NCBI RefSeq assembly: GCF_007655135.1
Contig: NC_045132.1
Coordinates: forward strand, 9,052,001 to 9,116,000
Reading direction: 5' to 3'
Source: Punica granatum
Taxonomy: Eukaryota; Streptophyta; Magnoliopsida; Myrtales; Lythraceae
DNA: 64,000 nt
Shown piece by piece: positions 11,785-23,798 of this stretch (position 1 is its first letter; each line of letters begins with the position of its first letter). The position numbers and the translations under genes were made by a program. The notes beneath the pieces were generated by a model that was given only the letters and a program-made list of their open reading frames with translations, ran no database searches and had not been told where the DNA came from.

Positions 11785-13371
11785 GTAATAACTGGTTCTA
11801 TGTCCCGTGCATTGTTGCACGGGTTCATTTTTATATATTCCTATACCATTTCTTATTGTAATTATTTACATTTTGAAATACATATTTCTATTTAAAAATA
11901 ATTAAATTTTTAATTATTAAATATAATTTGGTTAAAAATAAGAGTAAGTTAATTATTTTTTTTGCCACATAGCAAGTTAATTATTATAATAATAAGAATA
12001 ATACTTCATTTTGCTCTTTTTTAAACAATATTTATGAGATTCTTATTTTTAAAATTTTATTTTTTATTTTATTTTATGAGTTTAAGCTCGCAGTGTTATA
12101 TCATTAATATTTTTTCAATTTTTCATTTATAGAACCATAACTTTCTTAAAAATTATATTTATGAGCTCATAGCACTATATCATAATATTTTTTTCATTTA
12201 TAAGATGATAATTTTTTAAAACTTATATTTTTATTTATAAGCTTACAACATTGACATATCATTTTTATAAAGTTTCTTTTGAATTTTGAAAAACATATTG
12301 GGTTCTTAACACAATAAAATATCTTTATAATTAATTTCAAGTTTCATATAAAATAATAAAATTAGACTAATTTCGGTATTTTGCAACAAACAGTCCCATT
12401 TAATAAGCATTATATTATATATTTATTTAATCCTTATCCATATAATAATATCCAATTTAGTATTTCATTGATAAGTAATTATAAATTGTCATTTTTGACC
12501 CTAACTATAACCCCCTTTAATGCAAAGTGAAGTCAACTTTACTATATATACTAGTTTTTTTTGTCCTATGTGTTGCATGGATTCATGTTCATATATCTCT
12601 ATATCATGTTTACCATAATTATTTATATTTTTAAACATGATTATCTTATACAAAATGATAATAATTTTCAACTTTAATTTTAACATAAAAATAATCTTCT
12701 ATAATTTTTTAATAAAACTTATTATAATAATAATTTATTCGATTAATATGCATCACATTTTAAATTAACCATTACTATAAATTTATCACATATATTAAGT
12801 TTTGTAAATATAATATAAATTTGAATTTTTAAAACATTGTTTGTAACATCCTTATCTTTATATTATATTTTTCTTTTTATTAGTTAATAGCATTATGTTA
12901 TAAAATTTGTCTTTTAGAGGATCGCGATAACTTTACAAATTATGTATATCATCAATTTTTTTGTAGTGGTTTTATCATTTGATGTTATATATATATATAT
13001 ATATATATATATGTTCATTTTTAACATATATATATATATATATCCTTTCTTATAGCTATTATTCTGATTTTTTAAGCATATATTTGCTCTTTAACACAAT
13101 AAAATATGTTGAAAGTTGATTTGAAGTTTTATTAGATAATCAATTAATAAATTAGACTAATTTTAATGGTTCGATATATATGGTCTCAAAGCATTATATA
13201 TTTATCTAGCCGATCAACGTACAATATGCATATTTTTATAGATATACAAACAAAATTGGTTAGGTACTTTTCAATTACAAAATTTGATGACATTCTTATT
13301 TCAAATATATCATTTTTATTTTTTATATTAAAGGTCACATATTACAATAATTTTACACTTATTATAATAAA
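11785..13371 (+). repeat. Two diverged Helitron-like 5' segments in tandem
   Basis: Two related heads occur: one with CCCGTGCATTGTTGCACGGG (about 11803-11822), the other with GTCCTATGTGTTGCATGG (about 12562). Both continue into TTCATRTTYATATAT and an AT-rich body that shares AATTTCAAGTTTCATA / GATTTGAAGTTTTAT and AATTAGACTAATTT (about 12340 and 13130). Such CCCGTGC...GCACGGG hairpins are common in termini of plant Helitrons. There is no RepHel protein, so any element is non-autonomous. (AT)n runs lie at 12985-13012 and 13026-13042. Confidence 0.4.
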
Positions 13372-13683
13372 GAGGAAATTACGCCATATATCTTGTGGTT
13401 CCACTGGCTTCTCAAATATATCATATGCTTTAAAAATTACTAAAAATAGCTCATGATTTACATTTGGTTTCAAATATATCCTGGCATTAATTCTTCAGTC
13501 AACATGTAATGAACGTATTGACACATGGCACATTTGAAGATTAACAATGCCTACGTGGAGCATTAGTGCGGCCATACTTGCCACTTTGAAAATTTTTTCG
13601 GGATAGACTTGAAAAAAAAATAAAAACTATGGGATAGTGATTGAGAATTCGGTGAAACCATAAGATATATGGCGTAATAATTC
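13372..13683. mobile_element. MITE copy A (TIR with TTACGCCATATATC)
   Basis: The left end reads GAGGAAATTACGCCATATAT and the reverse complement of the right end reads GAATTATTACGCCATATATC. The arms extend through GTGGTTCCACTGG / ATGGTTTCACCG. It is a close relative, in opposite orientation, of the element at 14467-14773 (shared interior GCCTACGTGGAGCATTA / its complement). About 312 bp, non-coding. No clean target duplication is visible in the AT-rich flanks. Confidence 0.7.
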
Positions 13684-13879
13684 ATTTATTTAAATTCAAT
13701 AATAAATAGTTATTAATTATTAATAACAAAAAAAAAATCAAAAGATGGCGGTGAAGGTGAAGTTTTAAAGGAGAAAATGCCCTGGCTGGTCAGACATTCC
13801 GCTTAGACGACTTACTAACATTGCATGACGCCACTTAAGTGTACGTCTTGATGTTCCTTCTGGTGACTGTATTAAGGAC

Positions 13880-14135
13880 CTTTCGGTCGGATAAATTCTC
13901 AATTGGTTAGTACTGGATTGTCCCGGGGATTCTGTCCTATCAAATATATGGTTTGTTCTCTTGTTATTTTAATGAGGAATGATCATTCAACCATTTGTGT
14001 TGGTGTGGTCATTTTCTTAGTTGGTAGTCGAATGGCTGAACCCATGGTCGGCAGTCTAATGTCTATGTCCGTTGATGCTCTTGTTGGCTATGCACTGTAA
14101 GTTAGGTTTTCTATTAATAAAATATTCACCAAAAA
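13880..14135 (+). pseudogene. Possible LINE 3'-end relic
   Basis: A GC-balanced patch between two MITE copies with moderately long open frames, ending in TTAATAAAATATTCACC and an A-run, the form in which many plant LINE copies end. I could not recognise a domain in any frame, so this rests on the tail and position only. Confidence 0.22.
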
Positions 14136-14432
14136 AAGATAGTGAAATGAATCATGACAAAAAGAAAAAACAGTGAACTGAACTATATCTATATGTTTTC
14201 ATTCATTTTACTATTCATATTTGGTAAAATTACAAAAATAAATAAATAAATAAGAACTAAACAAAAGTAAGGTGGGCTTTGCATTTGAGATGAAGGGATT
14301 TTCCTTTCTTTCAGTATTTGTCATAGGAAAGGAAAGATAAGTACTGTAAAAAATATTTTCCTTCCCTTTTTTTTCATCTTTTGATAAATTATGATTTTCC
14401 TTCCTGTGCTCTCACTGTTTTCGTCTCAAGAA

Positions 14433-14465
<33 letters not shown>
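14433..14465. repeat. (ATT)n microsatellite
   Basis: About 11 uninterrupted ATT units directly next to the left end of MITE copy B. Confidence 0.9.
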
Positions 14466-14466
14466 T

Positions 14467-14773
14467 GGAGTTATTATCCCAAATATCCTATGGTGTCACC
14501 GAATTCTCAATCACTATCTCATAGTTTTTATTTTTTTTCAAATCTATCATGGTAAAATTTTCAGAGTGGTAAGTATGGCCCCATTAACGCTCCACATAGG
14601 CGTCGTTAATCTTCAAACGTGTCATACCTGTACAGCCGTTACATATTGATGGAAAAATTAATGCCGGGATAGATTTTGAATCAAATGTAAACCATTGGCT
14701 ATTTTGGGAAGTTTTAAAGCATATCATAGAGTTGAGAATCTGGTGAAACCATAGGATATATGGTGTAATTCCC
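14467..14773. mobile_element. MITE copy B (inverted relative of copy A)
   Basis: The left end reads GGAGTTATTATCCC and then AAATATCCTATGG. The reverse complement of the right end reads GGGAATTACACCATATATCC. The interior is the reverse complement of copy A, including the block around ACGCTCCACATAGGCGTCGTTAATCTTC, with many substitutions. Copies A and B face each other across about 780 bp. Confidence 0.7.
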
Positions 14774-14835
14774 TTTATAATAAAATATGCTCGAAATTAA
14801 TTTGAAGTTTCATTCCATAATCACTTCATAAAATT

Positions 14836-15841
14836 AGACTAATTTTCAATGGTTCGACAAATGTTTTCCAACTAATGGTCTCAATATATATTTATCTAAT
14901 AAATGTATTTTATAAATATTCATATAAAATTGGTTACGTATTTTTTAAATATAAAATTTGATGAAAGTATTTATTTTTTAATACTACCTTAATTTCATAT
15001 ATTACAATAATTTCACCCTTATAATAATAGAAATTAGGTTAATATCTAAATAAATATTTAATTGTTAACATACTTAATTATCACTTATTTTTGATTTGGG
15101 CCTTTTCTAATAAGCCGAGAAGATATTGGTTTTCATAATTGAGCTTGATTTGATTAAATCAATTCCCTTCATTTTTAATTTATTATTTAAATAATTTTTC
15201 TATTAATGAGAGAGTATTTATTACAATAGGATACAATTTTACTCATATATATGGATATATGGATGGGTGGATAGATAACTTCTAATTCATATTAATAACA
15301 TGAACAAAATAATTGTGTTATGAATATTGTTTTTCCATTCTCACAGCGAAGCACAAGCAATACGCTAGTATAATACTATAGTGGAACATGAAGACTAATT
15401 TTCAATGGTTCGACAAATGTTTTCCAACTAATGGTCTCAATAATATATTTATCTAATAAATGTATTTTATAAATATTCATATAAAATTGGTTACGTATTT
15501 TTTAAATATAAAATTTGATGAAAGTATTTATTTTTAATACTACCTTAATTTCATATATTACAATAATTTCACCTTATAATAATAGAAATTAGGTTAATAT
15601 CTAAATAAATATTTAATTGTTAACATACTTAATTATCACTTAATTTTTGATTTGGGCCTTTTCTAATAAGCCGAGAAGATATTGGGTTTTCATAATTGAG
15701 CTTGATTTGATTAAATCAATTCCCTTCATTTTTAATTTATTATTTAAATAATTTTTCTATAATGAGAGAGTATTTATTACAATAGGATACAATTTTACTC
15801 ATATATATGGATATATGGATGGGTGGATAGATAACTTCTAA
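14836..15841 (+). repeat. Direct duplication, two copies of about 450 bp (556-bp offset)
   Basis: The block starting AGACTAATTTTCAATGGTTC at 14836 recurs at 15392 and stays almost identical down to GGTGGATAGATAACTTCTAA (about 15284 and 15840). Differences are mostly single-base indels in homopolymers, indicating a recent event. A diverged third relative lies at about 13150-13370, so the family was already dispersed before this duplication. No coding capacity. Confidence 0.85.
15287..15368 (+). mobile_element. Helitron-like 3' terminus
   Basis: The string CACAGCGAAGCACAAGC, then AATACG, then CTAG at 15365-15368 followed by T, fits the 3' end of plant Helitrons: a hairpin of the form GC-rich stem/GAAGC loop, a short spacer, CTRR and insertion before T. 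The stem is degraded. The matching 5' end is uncertain; candidates are the heads near 11.8 and 12.55 kb. Confidence 0.4.
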
Positions 15842-16587
15842 TTATATAATCAAAATAATGTATAATATGATGCACAAAATGCTAGTATTTAATATTTTAA
15901 TTACGAACAAAAATTAGTAGTATTAAGACATATATATTTTCTATTGTTTCTATAGTAATATATATGAGTTCTAATACTATAGTGGAACATATTTGTTTAT
16001 TATAATATGATTTCCGGAGTTTCTATGGTGTTTCTTTTTCTTTTTTTTTTCCCTTATCATTTTACCACTAGAATATACACTCGCATGATGCAGCAGGTTA
16101 ATAAAATTCTTCTTCAATTTTTTTTAGTTTAATGTAATAATTTGGATAATATCAAGTACAAATAAAACTGAAACTAATGGTAAAACAACTTGTTTAGAAA
16201 AATTATGAATCGTCGATATATAGTAAATAATTCAGATTTTTCAAAAGATTGCACTAATTAATTTTCTTACAATATAAAAAGTAATATTTCTCCCAGTTAA
16301 TCTTAATTTGAATTTTTATATTTCTAATTAGAAAATCATGATCGCAATATAATAAGTCTTAAGTCGCTCACTAATTCTAAGTGGACGAACTTTATTCGCG
16401 GTAGGATTTTGAAATTTATTATAAGTATCTTGTGGTCAAATCAGAACCAAGTATATCCAAGCGAGAATTAGTCTCAATCAATAGGCTGTCATAACTATGC
16501 GGTCCACCAAAAAATAAGAATATTTGTAACGTCGTAAATAAGAAGAAACAAATTAAATTTTTGATAAATTGAAATAGGCTTTTAACC
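15842..16587. other. AT-rich intergenic sequence
   Basis: The short string AATACTATAGTGGAACAT repeats the one at about 15371-15388. The part 16283-16500 is a diverged relative of 10240-10450. No gene seen. Confidence 0.45.
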
Positions 16588-16728
16588 AATTTGGTTTAGT
16601 TTTATGTAATTGGACGCATGTTCTGATTAAGTAAGGTCTGTAGTGTGAGTCACTTTTTCCTTTAATGAGCTGACCTCGCTCGACAATTGGACCCAATGGA
16701 CGTTTGAATATGCGGTCATTCACACTGC
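16588..16728 (+). mobile_element. SINE copy 1 (tRNA-derived, internally deleted)
   Basis: Shares with 17254-17415 the series TTGGACGCAT / TTGACGCAT, ATTAAGTA / CTTAAGTAGG, GAGTC, CYTTAATGAGCYGACC, and a tail with CTCGAC...CAATGG. The B-box-like GTGTGAGTCAC lies near 16643. Less complete than copy 2. Confidence 0.5.
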
Positions 16729-17253
16729 AAAAATGTCCATATACTTAAAACAAATAAAAATATAAAAACATAAATGTAAACTTTTTAAAAAATACAAATA
16801 GAGTGGAGGAAAGGTGTGCAGCTTTGGATGCACTCAGACTCCTTTTGCAGGATGAACAACTGCAAGGTTGGCTTAGAATTCGAATAGCATATTTTTTTAG
16901 TATGGGAAGATAATCACCGCAATAATCCCACCATTCACCTGTTATAAGATAAAGGGTGCACGTGGGAAAATCCACCACACTTCCCCCTCCTTCATATGGA
17001 CCTGGAATTAAATCCTTATATAATATAATAACTAGTCACTAAGCTCGCGTGTTTGCACGGGCCTTGCTATTTTATTTATGAAATTGCTTTCTTATAAATA
17101 AATAATTGAAACTTTTGTTATGGTGGTTTATTTTATTTATAATCTGTATGTTGTATTATATATTAATGAATGTAATATTGACAGTGTTTTAAATTTATTA
17201 TAATTATATTATTATTTTTATTATTTTATTAATCACAAATTTGAAAATTAATG
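16729..17253. other. Intergenic sequence with a Helitron-like motif
   Basis: Around 17030-17065 the string ACTAGTCACTAAGCTCGCGT and then GTTTGCACGGGCC matches the Helitron-like head motif seen at 11.8 kb. No gene seen. Confidence 0.35.
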
Positions 17254-17415
17254 TGGGTTGGTTCAAACGGTTTGACGCATATTCTCCTTAAGTAGGTAAT
17301 GGGTTTGAGTCTTGTCAATGGAGAGAATTCACGCTGTGAGAGTTTTACCCCTTAATGAGCCGACCCAACTCGATTGAATTAGTCGATGGGCCATTGGGCT
17401 TCCAGATACTATGGT
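17254..17415 (+). mobile_element. SINE copy 2 (tRNA-derived)
   Basis: A-box-like GGTTGGTTCAAACGG (about 17255) and B-box-like TGGGTTTGAGTC (about 17299) are followed by a body with CCTTAATGAGCCGACCCAAC and a tail GATGGGCCATTGGGCTTCC. The family relation to 16588-16728 is clear from the shared 3' half. Confidence 0.55.
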
Positions 17416-17734
17416 GCACTTTGAAAAAAATTATAATTTTTAAATATTTTGTCTGCATTTGAATAGATTGGGTTAGAATTACTATAAAAAGTAAATAAAA
17501 TACGATTTGTCGTAATACTATTGGGGCTGTTTTGGTCCCTATAATCTTCGAATTTTTCCCGGAAAATCCCAAGATTGCAAGTTATTTTATGTCATTTTGA
17601 GCGTAAAATGAATCCCTGTAATTACTTTTCGGGTTAAGATTTTGACGGTCATGATTGGGAAAATCTTTGAGGCCGAAACAGTTGGTATTCTCGAATTACA
17701 ACTGGACCATGTCTTATCTCTGTCAAATTTAATG

Positions 17735-17762
<28 letters not shown>
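17735..17762. repeat. (AT)n microsatellite
   Basis: An uninterrupted AT run of about 28 bases. A second, at 18005-18038, lies inside the next element. Confidence 0.9.
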
Positions 17763-17765
<3 letters not shown>

Positions 17766-17778
17766 TATCTCCGTTAAG

Positions 17779-18001
17779 AGTTTACTATCAGTTTTGTCCC
17801 TTAAAAAAATTAGTCAAATGTTTGATTTATATTTTTTTACTCTTTAATTATTGTTTTCAATTTGGCCGTTGATCACCGAATCAACTGCATGGTCAGTTGG
17901 CTCAAATGAATTTTCACGTTCAAGGCAATTGAAGGTAATTAATTTTCTTTTACCGTTGAAGGATTACTAATTTGTCTTATCAGAGTTTTGAAGCTTTTCA
18001 A

Positions 18002-18040
<39 letters not shown>

Positions 18041-18690
18041 TACACAGTGTACGAGTGTTTGTGTGTATTGAGAGCACAAAATCAATTTTAAGTTCATATT
18101 ATTTTATCTCGAGCTGGATTTTAGTGAGGAAGTGTCGTGTTTAGAAACATGACTATTTCTCATGAGCATTGTATCCAAAGATTAGATAATTCTGTTAAAA
18201 TTACGCTGTAACATTGCTGGAATTATCTATTCTGAAGGAACAGAGGGAGGAGGGAGCTCCCGCAAAGGCCAAAGGAATAGAGGGGAAGCTTCTGTGGGGG
18301 TTACCCCATCGGCGAGGTCGCTAAGACCTCTGGCGACCTTGTCGCTGAGGGAGGTCTCCAACGGGGGAGCATCCATGGGAGCTCCCCCCCAAGCTCTATT
18401 CCTTCTCCAATTGAAGGGAGAAGGAACAGAGGGGGAGCTCCCCTTGATTCCTTATTTTCAAATTTTTTAATATTGGAATCGAAAAACGACTTGTTTTAAT
18501 TATTTTATATTATTATTGACGATGTTAGTTTACATGTGTGCACCACGTCAGATTTTCATTGCCCCATTTAATTAGTGGTTGGACCAAATAGGAAAACGGG
18601 ATCATCTAGACCTAATCGTTGACAGAATTCTTTCAGGGACCAAAGTGTTAGCTCGCCAATGTTTTAAGGACCAAACTGACAGTAAACACT
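17779..18690. mobile_element. Inverted-repeat element with GC-rich core
   Basis: The left arm AGTTTACTATCAGTTTTGTC pairs with the right end, which reverse-complemented reads AGTGTTTACTGTCAGTTTGG. The arms are about 30 bp and AT-rich. The core (about 18235-18450) is GC-rich, with GAGGTCGC and GACCTCTGGCGACC and nested complementary stretches (GGGAGCTCCC). It resembles the Mutator-like MITEs here, but no target duplication survives. Confidence 0.5.
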
Positions 18691-18699
18691 ATAATTGTT

Positions 18700-19350
18700 A
18701 TATACATGTCAAAGAATGGATTATATTATAAGAATATATTTTAATTTCAATTACGCTTATTTGTGCCATCAAATCAAAACTTAATATATATTTTTTTTTA
18801 TTCTTTAATTGAAAATTTTCGCTGAAAATTCAATGAATGAAATTTTGGCAGATTTTAATAAGTAATTCGACTATATATTTGATATTAAATTATACATAGA
18901 TCATGAGATGATAATTCTATTATATTGTGTATGGGCTAAATTAATATTATTGGCTAATTAAAGTTATTTTTTTTTACTTTTTGGGAATTTCATGCTTTAA
19001 TTAATGTTATGGTTAATAAATGTCAACCATATAATAAATTTTAATTTCAAATATGCTTATTTGTTAGCATCTTCTCAAAACTCATTTTTTCTTTAATTTT
19101 TATTCTTTAGTTAAAATATTGTGACATAAAAGTCGATGAATGGAAAGTTATGGTATAATTATAGGTAAATTGGCAGATTCTATTAAATAATTCGACTATG
19201 TATTTTACATTAAATCATATATAGACCATTAGATAATAATTATGTTATATCACTAAATTTGTATTATGGGAAAATTAATGTTAAGTTATTATTTCTTTTT
19301 GACAATTGTCATGGTTAATAAATGTCAACCATCTAATAAATGCGAGTAAT
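18700..19350. repeat. Diverged tandem repeat, about 303-bp period
   Basis: ATGGTTAATAAATGTCAACC occurs at about 19009 and 19312. The intervening unit (AATTCGACTATRTATTT, TTTTAATTTCAAWTAYGCTT, GGCAGATTYTA) is matched by the preceding 300 bases. The third unit is cut short by the solo LTR. AT-rich and non-coding. Confidence 0.65.
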
Positions 19351-19366
19351 TGATTAATGTCATGGA

Positions 19367-19371
19367 GTATG
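19367..19371. repeat. Target-site duplication, left (GTATG)
   Basis: GTATG immediately precedes the LTR end TGTGCGCACCC and is repeated exactly at 25269-25273 after the other end. Confidence 0.8.
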
Positions 19372-22329
19372 TGTGCGCACCCGAATTTCATCTCGTCGGA
19401 GCACGCATGCGTGCGCCTATGCAACGCGGCTTGGTAGTATCCACCTTCCCGTGGGGATGCGCGACGGACACGAGTGAGAAGAAGTCGCCACTTACTGTTT
19501 ACGACCCGTAGGTCGAGGGCCGTTAAGTCGCTCGGGTCTAGGGGTACGAGGTACACCTAAATGCTAAGGCAATGGTCATACGGAACCCGAGGTTCCGAAT
19601 TCGGGGGTTTTATTACGTGCAGGCTTATATCCCGCACGCCCTTTCGGTACTCTAGTTTGCTAGGCTTTCCGTTTTGTTTATTTACCGCGTGATTTAGGGT
19701 TGCACTTGACTCGCCCGTTTTGACACCGTAAAGTCGATGAATTGATCAAGTTAGGCCAAGAACCCGAAAGATGAGTAAGCTTGTGCGTCGAGGAATCGGT
19801 TCACTATCCTAACGTTTACAGCTCGTCAAACCACGACGGTCGACTCCCTGCGTGAACCGAAACCGCGAGTATTCGGGCTTACTCGTCTCTAGGTATTAAT
19901 AGACCAACTTGACCGGTTCGACACTCAGACCTTTCGCTTGCCGATTGGGGATCCTTACAAATGAATGAATAGATGTACAAATAAGATCCTCGCAATGTAC
20001 ACTCGAATAATTACAAAGTACAACTGAATAAAGTAGATGGATCCCGATCGGTTTGCATTGGGCCAATATTCCGCTCTGGCTCACCGTGTGTTTTGAATGA
20101 CCGATAAATAAATTAAGACAACGCGGGCTCAAAGAGCCGGGGGTCGGGTCCGATCGAACCAACGGTCGGCGGGAGAACTGATTGATTCCCACTGTCACCG
20201 TTGGACCGATCGAGCTCCCGGGTGATTTCTAAACACGTTTCACACATCCAATCCAAATCGCCTCCCACATAGGCCATACTTGGAGTGTGATGGTGACTCG
20301 AGACTAGATCTCATTCCGCACTCGGGTTGCACACGCTCAGTGAGTCGGGAGGCGTTGGACCTCGTGTTCGGTGATTTGGGGCGTTGGACCCCGTGTAACA
20401 CGTAACCTATGGGCTCGGACCCAAACCGCAACAAATTAGCAAAAGCAAATGGAAAATAAAAGAAAACTGATAAAACCGATGAAAAACAGACAATAACTGA
20501 CAAATATAGACAGATACAGACAAGTTGTATATTAAGTCGAATGTACGTGACTTAATCAGTTATTAACCGGGGTTGATTAGCAAACAATGTATCCAACCTA
20601 GACAAACAAAGAGGTGGGCTGGAATATGGTTCTACGCCGATTACATGCGTGGATTTGTTTTAAAACTTTATTCAGTGATGTGTCACTATGGTTTTATCGA
20701 ATTAGCCAAACCCGTATTTTAACTCTAGATTGGAATCTAGCATTCCGCCTATCCATTAACTAATGTTTGATTAAGCTGAATGCGTGATTAATCCGGTTTT
20801 CATGTTTTGCAACAGAAATAAAATGGTCACCACCGAATCTACAATAGGGAGATGGAAACACCGAAAGTGGACGGAATGGGCCGTGCGAATGAAACTCGCA
20901 CCCGAACGGGTCGCCTTTTTCTGTCCATAGATCGAGGTGTTTTCGACTCAATAATGCCTAGGATATCGGTGGATCGCGGAATGACAATTATGCCCTTGAT
21001 CGGTAAAACATGTGCGGTTCACATATAAATTAAAGATCGCGTGACACGAAGAGGTCTAAAAAGGACTCGCGCGTCTCGACTCGAGCCTCCTCAAATTGGG
21101 CCCGGACTCAAGTCATAGTACGTGAGTACTTATTAGACACGATTCTATTCGTGTTACACGTCTCGGTGCTTTGAAATTGTGAGCTTTTAAAGAAAATGGC
21201 ATTTCCGCCGTTCCGTAAACCATCGATGCGTTTATGAATTAATAATCAATTTATCCAATTATTTGGTCCGAGTGATTTAATTAATCGAATGACACATCCC
21301 GTTTCTCCCATTTGTGAAATTATTCGGTGGTGGCGATCTTATATTATAGGTATTATGGATTTAATGGGTAATGGTCCAAAATCAATTTATCTATCATGAA
21401 ACCAACACATGGCTAGCGATAAAACACGAACATAAGTGCACTCAATTCCAAGGAATGAGTCCGAAGCGACGAAGAAGACCATCCTAGATCCGGGAGGGGT
21501 CAAGGAGCACTCGGCCATCTTCCAAAGAACTAGGCCGAGAGGTCTCCTTGACCCGCCTTGGATCGCGGGTGGTCTCCCACGTCGATTTGAGCCATTCCTT
21601 GCATGCATAATACGTCAAGCATGTGTAATAACACATGTTTCGACGAAGATAAAAGGAAACCGACGCCGCCAAGATCTCAAAACGCGAGCGAACACACGAA
21701 CAAACACATACAATATATATATATATAAAGGAATCAATAAAACGGCGTCGATTCATGCAATGGTAAAACGTGAAAACACGAAGACCGACCTATTTCGAAA
21801 TGAAAGAGGCTTCCTTGGACCCGTGTGGTCCAAAGAAACTCTCGACCGCATTCCCTCAAGAATGGCCGTGAGTTTCCATGGCTCACATGGGTCAAGACGG
21901 CCTCTTCGATCCCGATTTAAGTCTTTTCCCGTCATAATAACACATCACATGCAATAAAAAACGGTAAAGACATGGGAAGCAACTAATTTCGGGGAAGGAG
22001 AGACCATTTTAGTCTCGGTGAATCAAAGGAACTCCGCAGCTCCCTCCCATGGGCTCTAACCGTGAGTTCCCATGGCTCTACCGGACCGTGTGGTCTCTTC
22101 TACCCCGACTTTAATCATTTCCGGCCGTGATACATGTAATATAACGATGTATGTGCATGATGAATGACGTACATATGCACGAAAATGAATAAAAAACGAA
22201 ACTTGCATGTAATATAGTTATCAACCACCTTTTCATCCCACAACAAGCAAATATTGAAGACCTAACTCCTCTAAGTCGTAGAGAAATTATACCTAGCCTC
22301 GGAACACGAGGAAAGAGTCGGAGAAGTGG

Positions 22330-22860
22330 CAAAGGGAGTCGGGAGACTCGGCTGGAATGAACAGACCCGAATCGGTGCAGTCGGGTCGACTGGCAGACCC
22401 GACTGGCAGTTTGGCTTTTCGGGGCTGTACTTGTTGATCGGGATGGAATTTTCGTACGGGGCTAGTTGCATTGGATTCCCAAGAGACCAAGGATTGCATC
22501 TGCGGTGGTTTCGGGAGGAGAGCACGCGTAGATTTTCCGAAAATCAAAAACAAAGTCGGGTCAGTAAAAAAAGACAGACCCAGTCGGGTCAAAACAGACC
22601 CGACTGTTACCCGATGAAGAAATGGCTCCACAGAAGGCTCCCGGTGGTCTTTTGCTGCAAGGTTGGTGGCATTGGACTCCTAACTGACTGAGGATCACAG
22701 TGATAGGTGGCTCGTAATGAGGTTCAACCTGAGCTGACCTGTATGTTCCTGCAAAGTTCGGGTTAGAAAAGAAAACCAAAGGAACAGACCCGACTGGGCT
22801 GTTTGGGTTGAAACGGCTGCAAAGGGGGCTCCGGGTGTTGCACCAAGCTGGCTCGAGTTC
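22330..22860. repeat. Short dispersed motif cluster inside the LTR
   Basis: The motif CAGACCCGACTG and variants (CAGACCCGAATCGG, CAGACCCAGTCGGGTC) recur at least five times, in places next to their complement CAGTCGGGTC, giving potential hairpins. This is internal LTR architecture, not a gene. Confidence 0.55.
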
Positions 22861-23145
22861 CTCCAACTCCTAAGGGACTGCTCTTGGTGTTCATGACCAG
22901 CTTGTGGCGTGCGCACGACTGATTTCAACCGGAAATGCAAAGAGAAACTGATAAAAAAAACTGTGAAAACCCGGTAAAGGAAAAGATTGGAAAAAGGGCA
23001 GTCTTGCGCGGTTGAGTGGCTCTCGGCACGTGACCACCTCGTCATGGGGGAGAGTGAGGGTCATGAGGAACCCTTAGAAAGTGATGGCACGACTCGCCAT
23101 GGTCGTGGGAAGGAATGGCGTCGAAGAAGCCCGGAATGCACCCGT

Positions 23146-23610
23146 GAAATCCGATTCTGCTCAACTCTGGAACGCGGGGCTGGAGGGTTCAAATGCAAAA
23201 TCTAAGCTCGGAATTGGACTTAGGAGGTCGAAAACATGTTGGATATGAAGTTTGGTTGAGTTTGCTTAAGTCGAGAGGGAAGAACTCGCCTAGAAACCGG
23301 AAAAACGCTTAAGGGACTGTTTCTGGACAGAGCTGGAACAAGGTGCTGGGAGCTTCAAATGAAAACTCTAAGGTCGGAAATGGACTTAGGAGGTCGAAAA
23401 CATGTGGGATATGAAGTTTGGTTGAGTTTGCTTAAGTCGAGAGGGAATAACTCGCATAGAAACCGAGAAAACGCTTAAGGGACTATTTCTGGACAGAGCT
23501 GGAACGAGGTGCTGGGAGCTTCAAATGAAAAATCTAAGGTCGTAAATGGACTTAGGAGGTCGAAAACATGTGGGATATGAAGTTTGGTTGAAGTCGGCTA
23601 AGGTTGGGTG
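23146..23610. repeat. Tandem repeat inside the LTR, 166-bp period
   Basis: About 2.7 copies. The anchor TTAGGAGGTCGAAAACATG begins near 23220, 23386 and 23552, exactly 166 bases apart each time. Copies share GGATATGAAGTTTGGTTGAG and CGCTTAAGGGACT and differ by scattered point changes. Confidence 0.9.
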
Positions 23611-23790
23611 GCGGTCGCCGGAAAACGATTGAATTTTCGAGCAAAACGGCCTTGGAACCGGGCTGTGCTTTGGCTGTGCGATTTCTGGAAAATGCTGAAG
23701 TTTGAGAGGGCTTGGAGAGGGTTTCCTAGAGTGAAAAAGCTAGAGAGATTATGGAAGTTGAGTTGTGATTAAGTTAATGACCCAAGAGGC

Positions 23791-23798
23791 TTATATAG
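23791..23798 (-). promoter_or_regulatory. Probable TATA box of the LTR promoter
   Basis: The minus strand reads CCTATATAAGCC around this point, a good plant TATA context and the only strong one in the 5.9-kb LTR. It supports minus-strand orientation of the element. Confidence 0.4.

Noticed and set aside
23146..23610. CRISPR-like array
   Set aside because: The units are long direct tandem repeats without unique spacers in a plant genome; it is an LTR subrepeat.
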